Shown piece by piece: positions 35,201 through 42,095 of a stretch of 64,000 bases of DNA; position 1 is the first letter of the stretch; each line of letters begins with the position of its first letter. Position numbers and translations under genes: made by a program. Below the pieces are notes generated by a model. The model ran no database searches. It saw only the letters and a program-made list of their open reading frames with translations, and was not told the origin of the DNA. Source of the stretch: Symbiodinium natans. Lineage: Eukaryota > Sar > Dinophyceae > Suessiales > Symbiodiniaceae. Location: positions 62,001-126,000 of the forward strand of contig CAJNDS010000351.1 of NCBI GenBank assembly GCA_905221605.1, read 5' to 3'.

Positions 35201-38056
35201 CCGCAGCAAGCTAAATAAATTATGCTCAAACTGCTAGAGCATATAAGCCCTGCAAGTCCTAACATCTACAAACTCCAACCGACCTCTCCTTTTGCCGGGC
35301 CTCCACATCCTGTAAGGGCTCGCGCCTGGCTCCGGCTTCCAACCCAACTCAAGGCCCCAAGGGCCCTGCAAGGGATGGCTGCCGAAGTTCTTGCTCAGCC
35401 TCGGCTTTCGGAACTGGAACTTCAAGGCTTTCCTTCAGCCCGTGCCCCCAAAATTCTATGTCCTCCCCATAGTCCGGCCCCCCACAAACGTTGCCCCGGT
35501 TGGTGGTGGTGGTGGTGGTGGTGGTGGTGGTGGTGGTGGTGGTGGTGGTGGTGGTGGTGGTGGTGGTGGTGGTGGTGGTGGTGGGGGGGGGTAGGGGTTT
35601 GGGGTTAGGGATGTGGGGTTCTAGGGCGAAGCACTTTTGTGGGATTTGCCGGCTCGTTACAGGTGTTTAGAGCAGGATGTAGGGTTTGGGGGTTTTAGGG
35701 TTTAGGGCTTAGGGTTTCCGGTTTGGCGCACAAGGTATAGGGTTTGCATGAGGGTTTTGGGTCTGGGTTGGGGGCGGGGGGACACGCGACACGGAACCAC
35801 AAAAATCCTCTCAGCCCTGTTGGTTTTCCCATCAACCCAAGACCTCTAGCCTGAAAATCTCTCAAACCCTTGTAAACCTTATACTGATGACGAAGAATGT
35901 CTATCATGCCTTAGAATTAGAGAACAGTCTTAAGAATCCCAGACTGCCCAAACGGGGGCTGGAGCGAGGACATGCAAGAGGGCTGTTGGCGGATTCTTGT
36001 GGCTTCGGGGGCTAGGGGGTAAGGCCAGGGCTTGGGACGGATCGGGGCGTGGGGATGTGCAGCCGACTGAACCTGACTTTAGTGTACCTTGTCCCACTTT
36101 GCACGCTCCAAGTCGTAAGCGTGCCCGCAACTTGACTATATTGGAGAGATGGCACAGTGAACGACGTTACTTTTAGTTTTGTTTTGGCGTCCAGCAACAA
36201 GATGTCGTGCCGGACGAACTTCCCACCTTGGGTTAGCGCGGCAAAGACCAGCTCCTTGTAGCTGCCACAGTTACTCAAGTCCTTGGATGTTCAGGCATGG
36301 TCTCGGATTTCCGGTTTCTGCACAATCTCTAGCTGCAAGGACTTTTCATTCAAGCATTTCCAAGTATGTTCTGAAGGCGGATACTTGCAGGTTTACAAGC
36401 TCACTACACACTTTCTTGCACGCAGTACAGCAGCTCCAAATCTCCAGTCAAAATCTCACAATGTCCACCAGGTTAGGAAAGCTGACGCCGAGGAGGTTCG
36501 GAGGACCAGACGCAGAAAGCTTTCTGAATTCTATTCCAGTCATCTCACACCAAAAATGTCAAAGCAAACCAATACTCACTACCAATATCTGCAACCACGA
36601 GTGTAGAGCTGAGGTCACCGTGCGCATCTGCAACCAAGGACGACTGGGAACAAGAGTTTACAGAAATGGGCAACAATGCCTACTTGCAAAGATTTGCGAA
36701 GCGACATGAAGTTGAAGCCTCCCTGACCCCGAACCCAGCTGAGCCCGCAAAAGCCCAATCTTTGATCAGCTTCGCCTGCCTGACCTGGAGTTTGCTGTCC
36801 ACACAAGGCCAACTCCTGGCTCTTTTTGTTACTGAGTTCACTCTGCGGTTACGAACATCATGGAGCCCTCAATCTGGGGTTCCCAGCGGCCCAGCGTTAG
36901 ATTCAGTGAAAGCTGCCGAGCATTCTGCCACAGAGCTTCTGGCTTCGATGTAGTGGGAAACTGCGGTACTGGAACTCTCATATCCACGAATCGGGCCAAG
37001 CTAGAAACGGTGGCGAAAGATGGTGAGTGAGCAAGATACTCGGATGCTTGCTTGTGCAGTGGGTTCGGGGGCAAAGTACTTAGCTCACCGTTGAACGGGT
37101 CCTCTGTCCGCAGATCCACAGTCTCCGCCTTCTCATGAACCGTCACGGCAGACATTCGCTTGTTGGGGCCTGCAAGCGGCAAGCTTCACATCACCTGCAC
37201 CCTCCTTTGCCCGCGCTGCATCAACAAAAAGCCGACAAGAATTACGACTGTGCGAAAGTGCAAAGGTAGCAGTAGAATCCACACCACCTCCGACCATGTT
37301 GCAGCAGGTGAACTTATCTGCCTCCTGAAGCTTTTGAAGCGGAAACACGAGTGTCCTTGCAACCAAGCAGCAGGTCTCGAGTTGGCACGAAGTGCCTTGG
37401 CTCCCAGCACGAGAAAAGCCCCAAAGCGCGACAAAAAGTAAGCACCCTAAAGCAACAGTGCAGTGATTGCAAAATCTGCCCAGAAAGTGCAATCTTGCTT
37501 TTCGGGTGCAGCCCTTCAGTGACGTGACGGCCCCGCTCTCTCGCTCATTACACATGTCATTCTTGTGAAGAACGACAACATGGCCCTACTGCCCGCAGGC
37601 TTCGACGGCATGGGGCCTTATCGCTTTTCTCCCGTCAGTGGCCATTGGCGTACCTGGGGCCCGATCTCCGCAAGTGAAGTTTTGTGCTGACCAAGTTGCT
37701 GCAGCCATCACCATTGTTGAGGTCCTTGTCGTCGCAATCTTCACCTGTCAAGTTCCCAGCACATTCCAGCTCAAACCCTCGAAACTTCAACCCATACAGC
37801 CCAGCCCTAGATCGCTGCTCCCACCTAGGACCAAGGTGTGGTCCCCGCAGGTGCCCGTGCAAGGCTGTCCCGGCTGCGAGCAGGTGTAGCCCGGAAGGAT
37901 TTCGCAACTGAGCAAAGGCTTCAAGGTGGTGCAGGATGTTGCAGGTTTCAGAAGGCTTCAAGTTTTCAAGGTTTAATCGCTCACAAGCCAGGTGAGGCAC
38001 CACGATCCTGTCGGTTTGGGGTTCATCGGGCTTCTGCAGGGACTTGCAATCCGTCT
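17196..38056 (-). CDS. Mosaic gene: DUF4215 cysteine-rich exons, then SBBP beta-propeller blades
   Basis: This is the inferred gene extent; its exons are listed separately. The 5' part has at least three DUF4215-type cysteine-rich modules (37.9, 33.2, 31.5 kb), known in bacteria from Myxococcus and relatives. The middle has unrecognised exons. The 3' part has about eight blades of the SBBP beta-propeller type, recognised from the recurring order Y/F-V-A-G-x-T, D-V-F-V/L-x-K, W-T, G-T and V-x-V-D-x-x-G-N. Within 17.2-23.7 kb consecutive exons join with correct phase almost throughout, which is strong evidence that they are spliced together. Linkage of the 5' exons is inferred from strand and spacing. 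A secreted or surface protein is likely from the modules, but no signal peptide was found. The true ends are unknown, and the exons at 38276-38849 may belong too. Confidence 0.7.
17771..17824 (-). CDS. SBBP exon
   Basis: CCCAAG acceptor and GTGGCC donor, 18 codons, phase 0, EGSRGTDVVADMQVDASG. It carries the R-G-T and V-D-x-x-G elements that precede the V-A-G strand. It joins upstream to WTEM of 17989-18077 through a GA donor. Confidence 0.85.
17989..18077 (-). CDS. SBBP exon
   Basis: Acceptor GACAG. The first two bases complete a Gly codon with the preceding exon. It encodes PLDGHTPMGKSDIYVTKLTG then GGIFQWTEM, the D-I-Y-V-x-K and F-x-W-T strands. The donor must be GA (ATG/GAAGCT) to continue in phase to 17824. 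Confidence 0.88.
18275..18317 (-). CDS. SBBP micro-exon, 43 bp
   Basis: Acceptor GAAAG, DIFVAGSTAGPTTT plus one base, donor GTTCGA. The phase matches both neighbours: VNDNK-DIFVAG upstream and TTT-G-PLDG downstream. Confidence 0.85.
19136..19195 (-). CDS. SBBP exon
   Basis: Acceptor TTGAG, 20 codons, VQRGTSANETLTSVRVNDNK, phase 0, donor GA (AAG/GACAAA). The intron to 18317 (about 0.8 kb) is flanked by the direct repeat AAGGACA. The Q-R-G-T-S and V-x-V-N-D strands are typical of SBBP. Confidence 0.88.
19388..19443 (-). CDS. SBBP exon
   Basis: Acceptor TTGAAG, GVDIFLAKYAADGSRTWL, donor GC (CTG/GCCCCT). It gives TWL-VQRGTS across the next junction. Downstream, at 19347-19372 inside the intron, lies a 3-4 copy CAGCTAAT tandem repeat. 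Confidence 0.88.
19862..19939 (-). CDS. SBBP exon
   Basis: Acceptor GTGGAG. The first two bases complete Val with the previous exon. It encodes VKVDKDGDIILGGKTSGTFD then GAASA and one base. The donor is best read as GA (GCAG/GATACG), giving SAG-GVDIFLAKY. A GT donor six bases further leaves a phase mismatch. Confidence 0.85.
20079..20149 (-). CDS. SBBP exon
   Basis: Acceptor CTCAG. One base completes Leu with the upstream exon (DVFL-LKY). It encodes LKYSDAGSLEWSKMLGTSAT then ERL and one base, donor GTGGC. It carries the L-E-W and L-G-T-S strands. Confidence 0.87.
20272..20366 (-). CDS. SBBP exon
   Basis: Acceptor CAACAG, LRVDAHGNAYVAGDGTGVFT then GATNAGGYDVF and two bases, donor GC (CCT/GCCCCT). 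This is the clearest blade in the locus: V-D-A-H-G-N-A-Y-V-A-G and Y-D-V-F-L. Confidence 0.92.
20566..20618 (-). CDS. SBBP exon
   Basis: Acceptor GCCAG. Two bases complete Gly with TLE of the previous exon. It encodes ALVWTAQTGHDLTALCH, phase 0 at the donor GTAGCC. It carries the V-W-T and T-G-H-D strands. Confidence 0.87.
20788..20878 (-). CDS. SBBP exon
   Basis: Acceptor GTTGAG, VYLLGMTWGSLSGTAAGPYG then DVFLQKYTLE and one base, donor GC (GAAG/GCCTGT). It joins to ALVWTAQTG in phase, which requires the GC donor. Confidence 0.9.
21163..21284 (-). CDS. SBBP exon
   Basis: Acceptor GAGCAG, DGSADVFVMKVNEKGSRLWT then KQAGSAAEDQLYQMELVSSH, donor GTTCCT in phase 0. It carries D-V-F-V-M-K, L-W-T and the following strand into VYLLG. 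Confidence 0.9.
21408..21461 (-). CDS. SBBP exon, 54 bp
   Basis: Acceptor CCCAG, two bases, then NIYVAGKTFGAMEATHQ and one base, donor GC (CAAG/GCCTGG). The Gly codons at both junctions are split 1+2, matching both neighbours. Confidence 0.9.
21714..21792 (-). CDS. SBBP exon
   Basis: Acceptor CCCAG, VLWTTQIGTEKDDFAYQLKV then ESSTLS and one base, donor GC (TCCG/GCACG). It gives TLS-G-NIYVAG across the junction. Confidence 0.9.
21888..21977 (-). CDS. SBBP exon
   Basis: Acceptor GTCCAG, 30 codons, phase 0: VIVVGDTDGKWNTPAGGQDI then FIMKISSHGK, donor GC (AAG/GCTCCA). Both neighbouring joins are in phase. Confidence 0.92.
22165..22230 (-). CDS. SBBP exon
   Basis: Acceptor CACGAG, 22 codons, VQKGSTAGNDQLRAIELDAL then GN, donor GC (AAC/GCCGCC), phase 0. 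It gives DALGN-VIVVG, the strand order expected for a blade. Confidence 0.9.
22711..22736. repeat. Short (GA)n microsatellite
   Basis: A GA repeat followed by purine-rich imperfect sequence to about 22775, inside the spacer between SBBP exons. A polypyrimidine patch of the same kind lies at about 24060-24150. Confidence 0.85.
22898..22950 (-). CDS. SBBP exon
   Basis: Acceptor TGTGAG, two bases, then VDVFVTQFLHGGAVLWT, donor GC (ACG/GCGCCA). It joins to VQKGSTAG in phase 0. Confidence 0.88.
23217..23274 (-). CDS. SBBP linker exon
   Basis: Acceptor GGCCAG, GFHGGGSAANPANPTTVNH and one base, strong donor CATC/GTAAGC. It supplies the loop between AGKTP of the upstream exon and VDVFV downstream. 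Composition alone would not prove it, but the phase fits both sides. Confidence 0.7.
23533..23716 (-). CDS. SBBP exon, first recognised blade
   Basis: The frame AAKLDTLKINHSFNWTVLPR runs on through LGVNSAVAVRSDWNGHVYLA and GKTP to a GTACGG donor, with an AAG acceptor at the far end. It carries A-K-L-D, W-T, V-A-V and H-V-Y-L-A-G-K-T. The loop after W-T is longer than in the other blades. The upstream border is less certain. Confidence 0.85.
24005..24037 (-). CDS. Possible micro-exon
   Basis: TTGCAG acceptor, ILENASFPFA with split codons at both ends, donor GTAATT. It lies just upstream of the first SBBP exon and resembles the loop preceding a D-V-F strand. It is too short to be sure. Confidence 0.4.
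24215..24271 (-). CDS. Possible exon
   Basis: After a TTGCCAG acceptor the frame reads DYSSTWESTGSQICILAL. W-E-S-T-G could be a blade strand. The donor is not resolved. Confidence 0.35.
24843..24950 (-). CDS. Exon of unknown gene, 36 codons
   Basis: Acceptor AAGAG, donor GAC/GTTCTC, 108 bp, phase 0: VAERCKSSSELTALQKADVE then ALIKDGEATEKPRAPD. A charged helical segment. No family recognised. It lies upstream of the propeller exons on the same strand. Confidence 0.75.
26833..26907 (-). CDS. Exon of unknown gene, 25 codons
   Basis: Acceptor TTGGAG, donor CGA/GTGCCA, phase 0: DLGATSRTWVLKSAVHAQAT then KAFKR. T-W-V-L-K is blade-like, but the rest is not. Confidence 0.55.
27833..27948 (-). CDS. 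Exon of unknown gene
   Basis: Acceptor GCAAG, GC donor (AAG/GCGATC). It reads HGNAWGKTVTNTSEYPNPQD then DTLDAGVDIGLSVAVPIK. G-N-A-W-G-K-T and G-V-D-I recall blade strands, but no W-T or G-T follows. Unassigned. Confidence 0.6.
28557..28627 (-). CDS. Exon of unknown gene, two cysteines
   Basis: GTCTAG acceptor, CCAG/GTTGTG donor, 23 full codons: CRSFSWGDEKFTVPLVTGTR then SCQ. An adjacent frame (TTDEDCGNILDGR) is also protein-like but too close to be a separate exon. Confidence 0.6.
29126..29189 (-). CDS. Exon of unknown gene
   Basis: CCAAG acceptor, VSRKHAAQCEGRVLDSPKEH then one Gly, possible GC donor (GGAG/GCCGAC). A plus-strand frame is also open here, which lowers confidence. Confidence 0.5.
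29351..29446 (-). CDS. Exon of unknown gene, 32 codons
   Basis: CGCCAG acceptor, CAT/GTTTCT donor, phase 0: EQSVALSLMLPLPGDVDTIT then KRPTSTCLVLQH. No family recognised. Confidence 0.6.
31431..31568 (-). CDS. DUF4215-type cysteine-rich exon
   Basis: CTTAAG acceptor, GC donor (AAG/GCCAGG), 46 codons, phase 0. It ends CREICGDGLVVGTEVCDDGN-K. The motif C-G-D-G-x-x-V-G-x-E-x-C-D-D-G-N is the signature of the Myxococcus cysteine-rich repeat (DUF4215). The usual continuation G-D-G-C-S must be on the next exon and was not located. Extracellular disulfide module by family. Confidence 0.85.
33200..33286 (-). CDS. DUF4215-like exon
   Basis: TTGAAG acceptor, GGG/GTTTCA donor, 29 codons in phase 0. It contains EICEQSQTSMLFANRCGDGK then VATNEDC. 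C-G-D-G-K-V-A-T-N-E-D-C matches the first half of the DUF4215 motif. The second half would need another exon. Confidence 0.75.
34209..34277 (-). CDS. Exon of unknown gene, 23 codons
   Basis: GCCCAG acceptor, GC donor (CGG/GCCTTG), phase 0: VNNTCYDMPWAVQTYVNNSQ then KDR. Clear coding character. No family recognised. It lies between two DUF4215 exons. Confidence 0.75.
35499..35590 (+). repeat. (GGT)n microsatellite
   Basis: About 28 GGT/GTG triplets ending in a G run, immediately followed by telomere-like words (ggggtttggggttaggg). Trp or Gly homopolymer frames across it are artefacts. Confidence 0.95.
36171..36273 (-). CDS. Exon of unknown gene, 34 codons
   Basis: TTGAG acceptor and AAA/GTAACG donor. 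It encodes NCGSYKELVFAALTQGGKFV then RHDILLLDAKTKLK. R-H-D-I-L-L-L resembles a propeller strand. Not assigned. Confidence 0.75.
36853..37169 (-). CDS. Large exon, about 105 codons
   Basis: TTGCAG acceptor, TTC/GTAACC donor. Open throughout with segments SAVTVHEKAETVDLRTEDPF, HKQASEYLAHSPSFATVSSL and VDMRVPVPQFPTTSKPEALW. A GTGAGC donor and TTTCTAG acceptor inside it could define an 88-bp intron, but using them breaks the frame, so one exon is preferred. No family recognised. Confidence 0.7.
37195..37312 (-). CDS. Cysteine-containing exon next to DUF4215 exons
   Basis: Frame FTCCNMVGGGVDSTATFALS then HSRNSCRLFVDAARAKEGA, after a GATAAG acceptor. The CAG/GTGATG donor would leave an implausible 25-bp intron before 37169. 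A donor near 37250 (CACA/GTCGTA) gives a normal 80-bp intron and also keeps the phase, so the last third of this exon may be intronic. Confidence 0.65.
37654..37744 (-). CDS. DUF4215 exon, second half of module
   Basis: GACAG acceptor. Two bases complete Gly with the previous exon. It encodes EDCDDKDLNNGDGCSN. E-D-C-D-D-x-D-L-x-N-G-D-G-C-S is diagnostic of DUF4215. Downstream the expected F-x-C appears in the next frame (QNFTCGDRAPG), suggesting either an earlier donor (TTG/GTCAGC) or a one-base frameshift before the CCAG/GTACGC donor. Confidence 0.85.
37825..37907 (-). CDS. DUF4215 exon, first half of module
   Basis: GCTCAG acceptor, CTAG/GTGGGA donor. It encodes CEILPGYTCSQPGQPCTGTC then GDHTLVL and one base. 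P-G-Y-x-C-x-x-P-G-x-P-C-x-x-T-C-G-D is the classic linker between DUF4215 repeats. The junction gives TLVL-G-EDCDD in phase with 37744, which confirms the splice. Confidence 0.9.
37989..38056 (-). CDS. Exon upstream of DUF4215 modules
   Basis: GCTCTAG acceptor, TDCKSLQKPDEPQTDRIVVP then HL, GC donor (CTG/GCTTGT). A GTGAGC donor seven bases later is also good. The phase to 37907 does not match with either, so an exon may be missing between them. Confidence 0.65.
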
Positions 38057-38275
38057 CTAGAGCCAGGCCAGGGCCTGTAATGAATCAATCGTAGAAGGTC
38101 TTTAACGGTTTCGGGACTTGGACGTGTTGCATGGCGTTGCGGCTCTTCTGCAACTTGGTTAGCTTGGATCGCACTCAGGCTGCAGGGGTGAAAGGAGAGC
38201 CAAAACAGAGCAGCCGTTTTGAAACGCCCCTTTGGTGCATCTCCACAGCAAAACCTAACAGAATGTCATGCATAC

Positions 38276-38318
38276 CTATGCGCTGAGCAACCAAAGACTC
38301 CGACCCCTTCCAAACGAA
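38276..38318 (-). CDS. Possible micro-exon
   Basis: TTGTACAG acceptor, FVWKGSESLVAQRI plus one base, strong ATAG/GTATGC donor. Short and unassigned. Confidence 0.5.
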
Positions 38319-38559
38319 CTGTACAACAACAAGCATGACATCACATCGTCGACAAACTAGAAGCCCTCGATATCCTAAACCCTCAGTCCCTGAAGCTACG
38401 AGTACTTGCCCAGAAACTCCTGGCAGCCGATGCTGTAGGAATCGCACTCCTAGTGCTCCGGGTTCAGAACTTCGGTGTGGGCCCCTTTCATTCGGAACTC
38501 TTTTCTGCTGGTGACCTAACAGTGGCCTAACATGCTTGTTTCATGGCAATGCAAGCATC

Positions 38560-38785
38560 TCCTATCGGGCCCTCACGTGCGTTCCGTTAGGGATAAATCG
38601 CTCGCTTCTCTGCGGGGGGCGGGTACACTCAACGGAATCTCTTGGGGTTCTCTTCGGGCTTTTCTGGGGGGTGTGGGCACTGGGGATACTCGGCGGGTCT
38701 CTGAGTCTCTCTGGGCTTCTCTGCTCTGGAGGTGGGCGCTCCAGGGATGCTCGGTCTCTGCAGGCTTCTCTAGGGGGTGGGCAGG
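38560..38785. repeat. Degenerate minisatellite-like G+T/C-rich patch
   Basis: Repeated imperfect words (ctctgggcttctctg, ggggtgtgggcactgggg) make all frames open on both strands. The roughly 125-codon plus and minus frames here are a consequence of this patch. Confidence 0.6.
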
Positions 38786-38790
38786 TATAC

Positions 38791-38849
38791 TTGCAGGCGA
38801 AGAAATGGGAGTCCTCAGTCATGTCCAACTTGTCATCCCCACATGCAGC
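38791..38849 (-). CDS. Cysteine-containing exon
   Basis: ACCAAG acceptor, AACGDDKLDMTEDSHFFAC plus two bases, donor GTATAC. The C-x16-C acidic segment fits the extracellular cysteine-rich part of the downstream gene. No precise family. Confidence 0.6.
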
Positions 38850-39889
38850 CTTGGTTGGCGCATGGAAGGAGCCTCGTCCGCCTCGTCCCACAGGGATCAA
38901 GGGCTCTAGCTACTAGAGGCTCTAGCTCACTGTCCCAACGTCAAAAGCCGAACTCCACCACCGGTTAACCTCGCCAGACCTCAGTAGCACGTACGTAACG
39001 TACGTAGTAACAATGGCTCCGTGCGATCTGAATGAGCCAACTTCAGTCGTCCTTGGACCCGAAACCCTCCCACAACCCGCAGACCCTGCTCGGGACTGCT
39101 ACTGTGCTAGTATCAGAGGAGTCATGCGCAACAAACCCGACCAAGCCGTATCCGAAAGCCTACTTGTGCACAAGTCACTTGGGAGACCTCTTTGGCTTGA
39201 GCCTCCCAATAGGCAAAGACCTGCGGAGACGAAGCTTTCTTACCTGTTCAGAAAGTTCTACGCCAAGTTCCGATGATGCTGGAAAACGAAGTGAGACTTA
39301 GGGCTGCCTTGGGGCAAAATTTGCGTCTTGCAGGAGGTCGGCAAACGGAGGGCGGACACTGACACTGGACAGGCAAAAGCACACTGGACAGGGAAATGGA
39401 CGTACACTTCCGTATGATATGCTATGAGGCTCAGCTTTATGGTCCGGCTTACGGCTTCGGGCTGACTTGGAGTGTTCAGGCGCGAGATCGCGAATGTAGC
39501 TGGAGGGCTCAGAAGGCAAAGGCCCTTATAGGGTTTGATAGGGTTTGCTTAGGGTTGTAAGGCACATGGTGCCATGGTCCATGTGTTGTGAACCTCGCCT
39601 TGGAAGACAAGGGGTCCTGTCGCGCCACTTTGGTGTCGATGGGGGTGACCTGAGCAGGCGCTGTCAAGTTGTGAACTGTTAAGTAGGGCGCTCTGGCCGG
39701 GGTTTTTGAAAAGCAGATGTTAGCCCCCGCGTTGTGTATTTAGAGTTTAGGAAGATCAGGGCTTGGGGCTTAGGGTTTGCCGAAGATCCATCAGCCGTGG
39801 GCTTTCGCAACCTGGTCTCGGCTCTCTCAGCTATGAGGCTGTCGGGCTCTCATATCTGGCAAAGGGAAAAACAGAGGGTTGGTTCCGGA

Positions 39890-40340
39890 CAGTGTCTCTG
39901 TGTCTGTCTGTGTCTGTCTGTGTCTGTCTGTGTCTGTCTGTGTCTGTCTGTGTCTGTCTGTGTCTGTCTGTGTCTGTCTGTGTCTGTCTGTGTCTGTCTG
40001 TGTCTGTCTGTGTCTGTCTGTGTCTGTCTGTGTCTCTCTGTGTCTGTCTGTGTCTGTCTGTGTCTGTCTGTGTCTGTCTGTGTCTGTCTGTGTCTGTCTG
40101 TGTCTGTCTGTGTCTGTCTGTGTCTGCTTGTGTGTCTCTGTGTGTGTGTGTGTGTGTGTGTGTGTTTCTCTGTCTCTGTCTCTGTGTCTGTGTCTGTGTC
40201 TGTGTCTCTGTCTCTGTCTCTGTCTCTGTCTCGGTCTCTGTCTCTGTCTGTCTGTGCGTGTCTGTGTCTCTGTGTCTCTGCGTCTCGGCGCCTCTGTGTC
40301 TTATTGTCTGTGTCTCTGTGTGTGTGTGTGTGCGTGCGTA
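39890..40340. repeat. 10-bp period TGTGTCTGTC satellite
   Basis: From 39897 to about 40130 the unit tgtctgtctg repeats with few substitutions at a 10-bp period, then decays into (TG)n and TCTCTG variants and ends in a short (TA)n. All six frames are open because 10-bp units cycle through the frames. Those long Ser/Cys/Val or Asp/Arg frames are not genes. Confidence 0.95.
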
Positions 40341-40619
40341 TATATATATATATATATGCACATGCGCTTTTGTGTTGTCGTCTGTTTGTCGGCACACGTC
40401 AGCTGAGGCAAGCGCCAACTTCTTGTTATTGTGCCCGTCCGTCTCGAACTTTAGGAAGCTCTTGTCCTTAGAGCAAAAGTGAGTCGACGGGACATTCCAG
40501 CTGTGCCAGGACGCCCCGTCACAACTTCTTCAACTCGCAGCCTTGTACGTAAGCCACAATGGGTCAGGATTGCCGAGGTTCGGAGACGAACTTCAGGGCA
40601 TCCATCTCGACGATCTCAC

Positions 40620-40665
40620 CTGGCAAGGACAAACTGCCGGTATCACTGTATTGGCCGAGATAGAC
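40620..40665 (-). CDS. Micro-exon of unknown gene
   Basis: TTTCAAG acceptor, VYLGQYSDTGSLSLP plus one base, very strong CCAG/GTGAGA donor. A plus-strand frame is open too, but has no comparable splice pair. Confidence 0.55.
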
Positions 40666-41842
40666 CTTGAAAGGGCTTCCGTGCTTCAGGCCACTTCAGG
40701 CCACTGGGCTCAGGGACTTGGCGCGCTCAGCCTCACTCCGCCGTCTTCACCCCTCTTGGCGCTCTTATGCATCCATTCTCAGGGGCACGTGGTGTCCGAA
40801 CGATCCCTGAGGCCCTTGCCTCCTAAATCTCAACAAGCCCGTCTTTTAGCGATATTGGGGCATGCACAGGGATCTTTCCCACGCCCAGAAGCAGCCAATC
40901 TCCAGAAGAAAACACGAAAGAAAAAAACTTGCGTGAACTTGAAGGAGCATACTCACCGGTCGGATGCCTTTATTGCATTACACTCATTCAGGCCGTAGCT
41001 CAGCCCGGCCTCTGAAATCCTTTACGCTCGTTGTTGCGCCCCACGAAAATTCAAACACTTCCCCTGACACTTCAACCCTACCATGAGTACACTTTGCCGC
41101 TACTTCATCCTGAAGCCCACTAAGCCTTCGAAACCTCAACCTGAACCTCAATGGTTTACAAAACCATTTTTCTTGCTGCCACTGAAGCCCCTAAACCATT
41201 GTTGACTTACTCAAACACGAAACCCTAAAGCCGAACTGGTTCCTTAATACTTAAGTCTCGGCACCCGTACCCTCATGGGGCAGGGTTGGGACTCCAGGGT
41301 TGCGCCTTTGAAGCCTCTACCCTCGAGTTTGGGGGGTTTAATGCAAGTTCCCTCTTGGGAATCTTGGGTCTTGCACACAAATCAGTCTCTCAATGGACTA
41401 AGCTTGCCAACGCTTACTTCTGAGGGCGGCTCCAAACAAACAAAAGCCAAATCGACATAGCAACCCTCGACCCACTCTTGGAGCGAAGGAAGCCGGCATC
41501 GAAACTTGTTTAAAGGGTTCAGAGTTAAGGGTTTTGTTTAGGTTTTAGGGTTCTCATCGCTTGCGCTCGGACAAGCCAGGCGATGTTTAATTCGGGTTGA
41601 ATGAGGGTTGAACGATAAATGACCCTCAGTCCTAAGCCAAGAAGACCCGAACCGCCCTAACCACGCCCTTGCCAACCCCTTTAGCTCTAAACGGCGTGGG
41701 CCTCCCAGCGGGTGTCTGCAACAAATGGGGGGAGGGCAAACGGGTGACGTGATTGTTTTACAGAAGTTCCGAACAGTTGGAAAAGACTTTATGCCCTTTG
41801 TTGGGCATGCATAAAGCCAGCAAGGCTTGGATCAGGTGCGAC

Positions 41843-41900
41843 TCGATTTTCGATCAGCACCATGAACTTTTCCAGAGTCGCCAGCAATTCGCTTGTCATG
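41843..41900 (-). CDS. Exon of unknown gene, joined to 41989-42095
   Basis: ATTAG acceptor, one base plus MTSELLATLEKFMVLIENR, donor CGA/GTCGCA. It follows the next exon through an 88-bp GT-AG intron with the split Val codon matching 2+1. The longer single frame across both exons (MEKNKEERRLR...) is judged a shadow. Confidence 0.8.
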
Positions 41901-41988
41901 CTAATTAATTCTCGCCACTTCCTCTTCTTCGCCTCCCGACCCAACATTCGATTTAACTCGAGTCGAGTCCGTGCGAGGCGTTGCTCAC

Positions 41989-42095
41989 ACCGCAGCCTCC
42001 TCTCCTCCTTGTTCTTCTCCATAGTTGTCGAAGTCCAGATTGCTCGGGGGCCCTTCTTTCGTGTAGTACTTCTGTGTTTCCTCCCCCGCCTTCAG
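41989..42095 (-). CDS. Acidic exon of unknown gene
   Basis: CAAAG acceptor, 35 codons plus two bases, donor GGT/GTGAGC: LKAGEETQKYYTKEGPPSNL then DFDNYGEEQGGEEAA. The join to MTSELLATLEKF is in phase. No family recognised. Confidence 0.8.

Larger units (their letters stand above)
23717..41842. other. Spacers between exons, 23.7-41.8 kb
   Basis: Spacers of about 0.1-2 kb carry telomere-like words (dense near 27.0-27.4, 33.8-34.0 and 35.6-35.8 kb), poly(C), a (GGT)n array near 35.5 kb and a TGTCTG array near 40 kb. Stretches 25.0-26.8, 29.6-31.4, 31.7-33.1, 34.3-36.1 and 38.9-40.5 kb hold no exon that I can support, although some frames (e.g. minus 34630-34930) look partly coding. Confidence 0.5.

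Noticed and set aside
37170-37194. A 25-bp intron with perfect GT and TTGCAG ends
   Set aside because: Far shorter than the 80-110 bp and larger introns here. A donor about 55 bp upstream gives a normal intron with the same phase.
41789-42022. A 77-codon basic coiled-coil frame starting MEKNKEERRLR
   Set aside because: Two exons joined by an 88-bp GT-AG intron with matching phase explain the region. The basic stretch is the wrong frame of the acidic exon plus intron.
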